DNA of 64,000 bases from NCBI GenBank assembly GCA_019188255.1, contig JAETXT010000007.1, forward strand, positions 4,836,001 through 4,900,000. Direction: 5' to 3'. Shown piece after piece: positions 57,345 through 64,000 of the stretch (the stretch's first letter is position 1; each line of letters begins with the position of its first letter). The notes below the pieces were generated by a model. That model saw only the letters and a list, made by a program, of their open reading frames with translations. It searched no databases and was not told the origin of the DNA. Source of the stretch: Verticillium longisporum (lineage: Eukaryota > Ascomycota > Sordariomycetes > Glomerellales > Plectosphaerellaceae). The translations under genes were made by a program, and so were the position numbers.

Positions 57345-58347
57345 ATGGCTCCCCCAGCAGCAACCAGCGACATCGCGCTACCGGCCTCGCCAGAGTATCC
57401 TCTCCCTGAACAGAAGGATCCGTTGGCATCCTCAACACCAGTCACGAACCTCTTCTCTCTGTCATCCAAGACCATCGCCATCACAGGAGGCGGTCGTGGC
57501 CTCGGCATCACTTTTGCCCTCGCCGTCCTCGAGGCGGGAGGCCATCCCGCCTGTCTCGACATTCTGGAGTCACCCTCGCCTGTCGAGTGGGACCACCTGA
57601 CCAAGCTCGCCGCCGCGCGTGGCCAGCACGTCTCCTATCATCGCTGCGATGTGACGGACGAGGACGCCACGCGTGCCGTTCTGGAGGACATTGACGCCGC
57701 CGCGGAAGCCCGCGGTGCGCCCTTTGGCGGCACCATTGCCTGTGCGGGGATTCAACAGAAGGTGCCGGCGCTGGACTATCCTGTTGCCGACTTTGAGCGG
57801 ATCCAGAGGGTGAACGTCGTGGGTGTTTTCGTGACGGCCAAGCAGACAGCGAGGATCCTGGTGGAGCGCAAGAGAGAAGGTAGCGTCGTGCTCATTGCGA
57901 GCATGTCGGGGCAGATTGCCAACAGGGTACGTGCTCGACCGTCTGGTTACTTCGCGAGAAGGGCGACTGACAGCTTCAGGGCCTGACATGTTCGGCCTAT
58001 AACACGAGCAAGGCGGCTGTCCAGCAGATGTGCCGCTCGCTAGCGCAAGAATGGGGCCAGTACGGCATCCGAGTCAACACGTTGTCGCCTGGTGTAAGAT
58101 TCCACTCCTTCCCTATCATTTGATTGCGCTGACAAGTCCATGACAGTACATCCGGACGGCAATGACGGACGAGCTTCTGGCGGCTGAGCCTGAAGTCGAG
58201 AAGACGTGGATGCACGGCGCCATGCTCAACCGACTTGGCGTACCCGAAGACTTCAAAGCGCCGGTTGTGTTCCTGCTGTCGGAGGGTAGCCGGTTCATGA
58301 CGGGTGCCGACCTTCGGGTGGATGGAGGGCACTGCGCCTCGGCATGA
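57345..58347 (+). CDS. short-chain dehydrogenase/reductase (polyol / xylulose reductase type)
   Basis: join(57345..57926,57980..58093,58147..58347), 298 aa. Two 53-bp introns; all exon lengths are multiples of three. Classical SDR: cofactor motif TGGGRGLG at 47-54, CDVTDEDA, CAGIQ (NAG variant), SMSGQ with the catalytic Ser, YNTSK at 201-205 supplying Tyr and Lys, and a typical end (MTGADLRVDGGHCASA). The long N-terminal extension and overall pattern match the D-arabinitol dehydrogenase / L-xylulose and sorbose reductase group. Probably NAD(P)-dependent oxidation or reduction of a polyol/ketose in the cytosol. The exact substrate is not visible. The divergent arrangement with the transketolase-like gene supports a role in pentose or polyol metabolism. 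Confidence 0.85.
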
Positions 58348-59912
58348 TCCGAATTGATTTATTGACCGGGATGAGAAGCGAACGAGAAGCAGAGGGCGTA
58401 ATGGGTACTGAGGCGTGCGGGTGTGACATGGATTTCAGCGTTGACAGACAACGTAATGCAATTGCCTTCAGGGCATGCTGCCTTTTTTCTTCGAATTCCC
58501 GCCTGCCTACGATGTCCCGAAGAGCCGGTCGGTGATGGGTCTGCGAAGAGCGCGGTTTTCCGCCTTCTGCCGACCCCGCAATCAGTATTTCTTGGTTTTC
58601 CGGAATCACCTCGCAACCATGGCGATGGGTCGGTCCGGTGCCCCTAAGAGGCAACGCTCAAAGGCGCTGGTCAAGCAAGCCAGGGCACCCACAGCCAAGA
58701 AGAAGTAGCAACGCGTCCGAGTGCGTGCCACATCCAGATAAGCAGCATCGGAAGACGATTTTCCATCCACTGTTGTCAGGTCCCAAGGCGGTTGGCAGGC
58801 ATGATCTCCACGAAGCTTACGTCTGCTCGTCGGTAGCGTACCGAAAGCTGCGCGCCATGGGTTGGCACCTTGGCCAGGCACGTTGGCCAGGTACGCCAAT
58901 GGAGAGGGACTCTGGCCGGATCAAGAGCGACAGGATGAAGGCAGATGGCGGGGGCAGACTCTTGGCGGTCCATGGGGGGCGGCAGTCTGTTGTCCAAGGG
59001 TCCCGGCGACTGTTTGTTGGCCCAGAGAGGATGGATACTCGGCATCTAGAGCATTGGCGTCGAGTGTGGCGCCTGGTGGCTTGGAGGCTCTGCCAAAACC
59101 TGACGTTGTGAAATGCCCTGGGTCAGGAGTGGTGGCATCTTGGTATTTGTAGGACGTCTTGGTATTCTACGTCTCGACGATCTTTGGTAGCAGTAGGCGT
59201 ATGAGGTAACGACAGAGTATGGCTGATCTGATCATGTAGTGGGGCGGGTGAGAGTGACAAGAACAAGATAAGAGGAGAAAGATCGTGGGGAATTTCTCCG
59301 TCGCGATTGCCTTCCCCGCCAACTCCACCACATAGATATCCCGCCAACCATCAACCCCTTCCAAGCAACATTCCCCATCATCACGCCTAGCCGGACTCTT
59401 CATGGCCTCGACCATGATGTATGCCATTGTCACGAACCAAGGCTACCAAAGGAACGGCACGTCTGGATAGGTCGAACCTCGCTTCGCCTTGCTTACAATG
59501 GGTCCGTCCGTCACCGCGAATCCATCAGTGGAAGCCTTCCCAGCATCTTCATCGCCAACTCGGCACCAGAGCGAACCAGCAATTGACCAGGGTCATCGCG
59601 ACTGCGGGGAACTACTCTCCTGGGTACATATTTAAAATGCTTGGCATCACCACTTTCCCGGGGGCAGCTCCCGAACCAGCCATCCGAAGGGTTTCCGACA
59701 CCGCAAAGGTGCAGAATATCGCACATTGAGAGCAATATCCACACAGAACGCAGCGCCAAGACGAGACATCGCGCCAACACCATGATGCAGCGCGTTCAGA
59801 GTATAAGAAGAGTCGTCGGCTGCTCTACCTGGCCAGACTCTCTGTCGGATCACGCTGAATTCGACCCAGTGCCATCAAGCCCCCGTTCAACAGCACGCCC
59901 AGAACGCCCAAG
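58348..59912. other. 1.6-kb intergenic region upstream of the polygalacturonase
   Basis: No convincing gene. A 31-codon basic frame at about 58618-58710 ends in KKK but has no support. A TATA-like site lies at 59802. Confidence 0.5.
59802..59809 (+). promoter_or_regulatory. possible TATA box of the polygalacturonase gene
   Basis: TATAAGAA, about 110 bp upstream of the ATG at 59913. A CCGGGG sequence matching the CreA consensus lies further upstream near 59658. Confidence 0.4.
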
Positions 59913-61408
59913 ATGAAGGTCTCCGCCCTCTTCACTGCCCTTGCGGCTGCTACCTCGGTGATCGCCGTAGCCGTCGACCTCCCCGCTGGCGTTCCTCGCA
60001 ATATTCAAGAGTTCCGTGAGAAGCATCCTGTTGCGAAGCGTGCTCCCCACTGCCGCAAGACCTTCACGCCTCGCGCCTCCGAGAACGCCGAGGACGATAT
60101 CTCGGCCGACCTTCTCAATGCCATCAAGAGCGCCAATAATGGTGGTACTGTCTATCTGCCCAAGGATCAGCTCTTCGTCATCGATGAGCCCCTTGATCTG
60201 ACCTTCCTCAACGACATTCACATCCACCTCGAGGGCACCATCCAGTTCACCGACAATGTTGAGAAGTGGCAGAAGAACGCCTTCTACCACCCTTTCCAGC
60301 GCTCGCTCATGTTCTGGAAATGGGGTGGCAAGGATGTCAGGATCTATGGCGAGGGTACCATCGATGGACAGGGCCAGCGCTGGTGGAATGAGTTCTCGGG
60401 CGCCGAGTCAGTGTTCCTCATTTTGATTGACTGCAGAAGCGAGACTGACACAGGCAGAATCCTTGACCCCGACAATGACTACCTCCGCCCTGTGCTTTTC
60501 TTTGCTGAGCATATTGACAACCTGCACGTTGAAGGCATTCTCATGAAGAATTCGCCCGTTTGGCACAACTTCATCGTCGATTGTACGTCTCCCCATTTAC
60601 TGATGCGGAATGGCAAAGGCTGACCTTGAAAGCAACCAACATCTTCTACGAGGACGTAATCATCTCAGCGCAATCGAACCGCGCCGGTGTCGAGCCCAAG
60701 AACGGCGATTTCTTCAACTCTCTCAACGTTGACCACATTCGCATTAACCGCGTCTGGGTCGATTCGGACGACGACTGCTTCTCGCCCAAGACCAACAGCA
60801 CCGACATTCACGTCGACACAATGTACTGCAACAACTCACACGGACAGTCGATCGGTTCCCTGGGCCAATATGAGGGCGAGTATGTCATTGTCAAGGATGT
60901 CGTCATTGAGAACGTCTGGATGCTCAACGGTAACAACGGCGCCCGCATCAAGGTCTGGGCCGGTGAGAACGTCGCCGAGGGATTCGTTGACAACATTACG
61001 TTCCGCAACTTCTATTCGGCCAACGACGACTGGCCCATCTTCCTCGACTCGTGCTACTTCAACGTCAATGCCGAGACGTGCCGCAAGTTCCCATCCAAGA
61101 TGAAGGTCTCCAACGTCCTGTTTGAGAATTTTGAGGGCTACTCGTCCGGCGTCCGTGGTCGTGCTGTTGCGCGCGTCAGCTGCTCGCCTGCGGAGGGCGC
61201 GGGCTGCGAAAATATCAAGTTTGTCAACTTTAACGTCACGTCGCCCTGCGGCGGACCGTCGGTTATCATCTGTGACGGCGTTGAGGGCGGCCTCGGTGTG
61301 GACTGCGTGCCGTTTGACTCGCCGGAGGCCAAGGCTGCACTGGCGGACAGGTGCACCAATCCCGAGAAGGCAAAGATTGAGGCTCCTTGGCCTGTCCGGG
61401 ACTACTGA
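59913..61408 (+). CDS. GH28 exopolygalacturonase
   Basis: join(59913..60582,60633..61408), 481 aa, with a 50-bp intron (GTACGT...AAAG). Signal peptide MKVSALFTALAAATSVIAVA. The right-handed beta-helix of glycoside hydrolase family 28 shows its catalytic signatures: NGD (247-249, in place of NTD), DDDC (269-272), SHG (292-294) and RIK (328-330). SHG and the long loops favour the exo-acting group. It removes galacturonic acid (or related) residues from pectin ends outside the cell. It lies downstream of the sugar-metabolism genes and upstream of another secreted protein. There are several N-glycosylation sites (NNS, NST, NIT, NVT). Whether galacturonan or rhamnogalacturonan is the substrate cannot be told by eye. 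Confidence 0.9.
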
Positions 61409-61606
61409 ACCAAGTGGTTCCTTAGGAGTTGAGCATGAGGGTCTCAGCAAGGGCACAATGTGGAACTCATGATTTATGACGTGGGATTCAGGGTTGGAAA
61501 CTAGATAGCTCTGCCTAGACAGGCAGACATTAAGAAGAGGTTATAGCCCGGGTTTGATACAAAAATCCATTCCATCTCCTATCCCATGACATGTCGCTCA
61601 TGGCAC

Positions 61607-62251
61607 TTAGAGGGCAGCAACAATGCCGACAACGCCAGCGACAGCGACGACGGCGGCACCGAAAGGCAGACGGTCAGCAGCGCCAGAATCGCCACCAGCG
61701 GTAGTGGCAGCGGCGTCAGTCGACTGGGAGGCCGACGCGGCAGTGGAGCGGGTCGTGGCCGCGCCGCCAGCGGTGGTAGGGGCCGCGCCCGTGGAGCCCG
61801 TCTCCTGGGCCGAGGTGGCGGCGGCGGTGCCGGAGGCGCCGTCAACGTAGACGAAGGCGGGCTCGGAGGCGCAGACGCCGGCGGCGAGGTCGGTGGCGTC
61901 GGCGCCGCCGCACTCGGAGATGATGCTCGAGAGGGCGGAGGCCGACTCGGAGGAGAAGGCCGACAGCGAGGTGACCCAGTCCTCGACGTCAGAGGAGAGC
62001 GAGGCGGGGAAGGTGATGCGGCAGGGGTCGGAGGTCACCGAGTCGGGCGCCGTGGCGAGGTAGGCGAGGACGTCGGCGGCGGGGGTGGGGATGCTGGACA
62101 CGATGTCGATGGCCGCGGAGAGGCACTCGGCCGAGGGGGTCGAGTCCTGGCGACGGAAGAAGGCCAGCGAGCGGGCGTGGATGTTGGTGGTGGGCGCCGT
62201 GGCCGCGGCGAGGGCAGCCGCGGAGGCGATGAGGAGGATGGAGGACTGCAT
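61607..62251 (-). CDS. secreted GPI-anchored Ser/Ala/Thr-rich protein (infection-structure-specific protein-like)
   Basis: 214 aa from the ATG at 62251, chosen because it opens a clear signal peptide (MQSSILLIASAAALAAATA). A 100-residue domain has four cysteines (AECLSAAIDIVSSIPTPAAD, DPCRITFPASL, ISECGG, GVCASEPAF) and a pattern I associate with fungal proteins annotated as infection-structure specific. A low-complexity Ser/Thr/Ala/Gly linker and a hydrophobic C-terminus (GAAVVAVAGVVGIVAAL) follow, as for GPI anchoring. Probably cell-wall located. Function unknown. The opposite strand has a long GC-driven frame that I treat as a shadow. Confidence 0.75.
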   Translation of the reverse strand: MQSSILLIASAAALAAATAPTTNIHARSLAFFRRQDSTPSAECLSAAIDIVSSIPTPAADVLAYLATAPDSVTSDPCRITFPASLSSDVEDWVTSLSAFSSESASALSSIISECGGADATDLAAGVCASEPAFVYVDGASGTAAATSAQETGSTGAAPTTAGGAATTRSTAASASQSTDAAATTAGGDSGAADRLPFGAAVVAVAGVVGIVAAL

Positions 62252-62592
62252 TTTGATGGTGCGAACGTTGCGACGTGAGACTGAGCAAGTCGTTTGTGGA
62301 TTGGATATATGGACGAGTGAAGGTACCGGGTGAAATGTCCGATATGAGGAACGTTGCTCTCTGCGCAACACCACGTCCCAGGCACGGGAGGTCTGCCCTT
62401 TTCAACCCCTTCATCCTGATCCTTCGATGAGCTAGGCCCCCTGCCACGTTCAGCCCAGGCTCCAGAATCCAGGCGACAACGGCTTCAAGCGAGAAACGCC
62501 GGACATGGGGGGTTCCACATCGGGAGATTAAGGCCGGTCACTCCAGTCACGGCGACAGCGAGGTCTGTGATCCCCACAAAGCCTCTGACTGC
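62252..62592. other. promoter region, no gene seen
   Basis: Upstream of the GPI-anchored protein and left of the MITE. Confidence 0.5.
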
Positions 62593-62871
62593 CAAGCGGG
62601 TTGCAAAAAAAATGAGACGTACCAGATCCCTCCCCCATAACCATTCCTACTACCCAGCTATTCAGCTATACATTTCTACAACGACTCCAGAGCTTCAGTC
62701 TAGGCGAAAAGCCTTTCTTTAAAATAGTGTACATTATACTGATCTATAAACTCAATAGTCACTATAATTCTAGATCTAGTAGGTGTCTCGTAGTAGTGTT
62801 GTGCAGTTATTCTAGGTAGAGGGGCTAGGGTGAAGCATTCAGTACGTCTCATTTTTTTTGCAACCCGCTTG
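62593..62871. mobile_element. 279-bp MITE with perfect 30-bp terminal inverted repeats
   Basis: The left end (62593-62622) starts CAAGCGGGTTGC, then A8, and finishes TGAGACGTAC. The right end (62842-62871) is its exact reverse complement. ACTGC flanks both sides (62588-62592 and 62872-62876), a likely 5-bp target duplication. The interior is AT-rich and non-coding. No matching autonomous element is in this window. Confidence 0.85.
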
Positions 62872-62876
62872 ACTGC

Positions 62877-64000
62877 ACAGCCCTTACGTCGAGCTTGTCC
62901 CTGACCGGGGCACAGGGTCTGACGACCAAGACATGGGGCTGGCCGATGCTCTTAGCCTAGGCATAAACATTGCACTAGAGGCTAGGTAGGGCGTTCTGCC
63001 AGACCTGTCCGTCTCTAGCGGCTGCTATGCTCGCCTTCTCTCTCCACATCGGGCAAGGCAGCAGCAAGGTTGGCACGAAGTGGTTCTCTCGTCCACAGCT
63101 TGCCTTCGTAGAACGCCTCGAGGATTCCTTTCAGCACGTCGAATGAGTCGCGCGTGCAACTGATCGACATTCTGGACAAGGGATAACCCATCTTGAGACA
63201 TGGTGGCGTCCATGCCTCAAAGCTGGGAGAAATATTCATAGCGTCTCGCACACGACGAAGGCCATGCGGCTGACGAACGGCCTTCCTCTGGCGCCAGGCT
63301 AAGGGCGTAAGCCAATTTCACAGAAAAGAGACGGGGACGGCCGAGCGGCATAGCGTCCGCCTGCTGCAGTCCCCCTGGTTCTCCACCTAGTCCTCGCTTA
63401 CCTATCACGAGCACTGCAGTCCTGCACTCTGGAGCGGCCCATCTGGTGCCCGCAACTGATCTGCCGTTGGGTTATGCGTGGCGGCGCAGACATCAGATGA
63501 GGGGTTGAAGGATGCGTTGTCGTCGCGTCGCGTCAGGGGCGGAGGCAAATTGCAGTGGATGGTCAGCTTTGGCAGCCCGACGGCTCGGAATGCCAAGAAC
63601 GGGAGAGTGACAGACTTCAATGTGCCGGCATTGCGATGAAGGCGCAGCAGTTGGTTCCTACGAGCAGACACCTACACTGCCGACTGCGGCCATGTGGCGC
63701 GAAACGTGGACGATGACAGTTCAAATGGGTGCACCGCTTCACAATTTTAGAAATTAATCACTACGGACGTGGAATCTCGGCCCATGGCGCCGAATTCGTT
63801 GGGCTAAGCGTCTTGCTGCGCCCACCGTTGGTCCATGTGCCGATGGGTACTTTGGGGGCTCTGGGGTCACTGTATTCAACCAGGGCTCCGATCGATGTGG
63901 AGTGATTTCAGTGTCAATGGAGCGCCAGTTCAGGTATCTCGGACACCACATGGCTTTGAAATGATCGATGGTTTGTTGTTGACTTGGCGTGGTTTCATAT
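62877..64000. other. 1.1-kb region with no supported gene
   Basis: Only short overlapping frames. A GGCCGAGCGG motif at about 63338 resembles a tRNA D-arm but no tRNA fold follows. Confidence 0.5.

Noticed and set aside
58475..58708. 77-codon frame ending in a basic KKK tail
   Set aside because: No domain, no signal peptide, low support; left as intergenic.
61586..62278. 230-codon Gly/Arg-rich plus-strand frame
   Set aside because: Exact antisense shadow of the GPI-anchored protein's Ala/Ser/Thr codons.
63331..63400. tRNA-like GGCCGAGCGG D-arm motif
   Set aside because: No matching acceptor stem or T-arm can be folded around it.

Overview
The window comes from a filamentous ascomycete (Pezizomycotina, probably Sordariomycetes). 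The genes have introns of about 48-90 bp with GT...AG ends. There are GPI-anchored secreted proteins, a GH28 pectinase, Zn2Cys6 regulators and an augmin subunit. A large AT-rich block carries the C-to-T/G-to-A signature of repeat-induced point mutation (RIP).

Layout. 1-6.2 kb: an HD-domain nucleotidase, a small cysteine-rich secreted protein with a one-base frameshift, and a GPI-anchored protein with about 14 repeats of a C-x2-H-x-D-H-W-H-C motif. 6.2-33.8 kb: a nested transposon block. Its outer layer is an old RIP-saturated element (A) bounded by 188-bp direct repeats and an 11-bp flanking duplication. Inside A are a solo LTR (7065-7540) and a RIP-saturated Ty3/gypsy element (B, 11862-33097). 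Inside B are a young Ty3/gypsy chromovirus-type element (C, 12057-18919, apparently identical 453-bp LTRs, CTATC target duplication) and four pogo/Fot1-like DNA transposons, three of them nearly identical. 33.8-47 kb: housekeeping genes (a conserved unknown protein, an MFS transporter, an RBM25/PWI splicing factor, mitochondrial ribosomal protein bS21m, HAUS6, and an enoyl-CoA hydratase). 47-58.4 kb: a carbohydrate neighbourhood with a sugar transporter, a Zn2Cys6 regulator, and a transketolase/dihydroxyacetone-synthase-like gene divergent from a polyol-type short-chain dehydrogenase. 59.9-64 kb: an exopolygalacturonase, a GPI-anchored serine/alanine/threonine-rich protein, and a 279-bp MITE with perfect 30-bp inverted repeats.

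The most unusual signals are in the retroelement. Element C carries, antisense to pol and next to its LTR, a spliced gene for a protein with perfect Zn2Cys6 spacing and a coiled coil. The diverged, RIP-destroyed element B keeps the same cysteine spacing as TAT codons, so this antisense gene looks like a conserved component. C also has a textbook -1 frameshift signal between gag and pol: GGGAAAA, a 6-nt spacer and a perfect 9-bp hairpin.

A caution for users of this annotation: about a dozen frame breaks in host genes and transposons are each explained by one missing base in a mononucleotide run, which looks more like homopolymer undercalling than biology. All coordinates and splice sites were read by eye.
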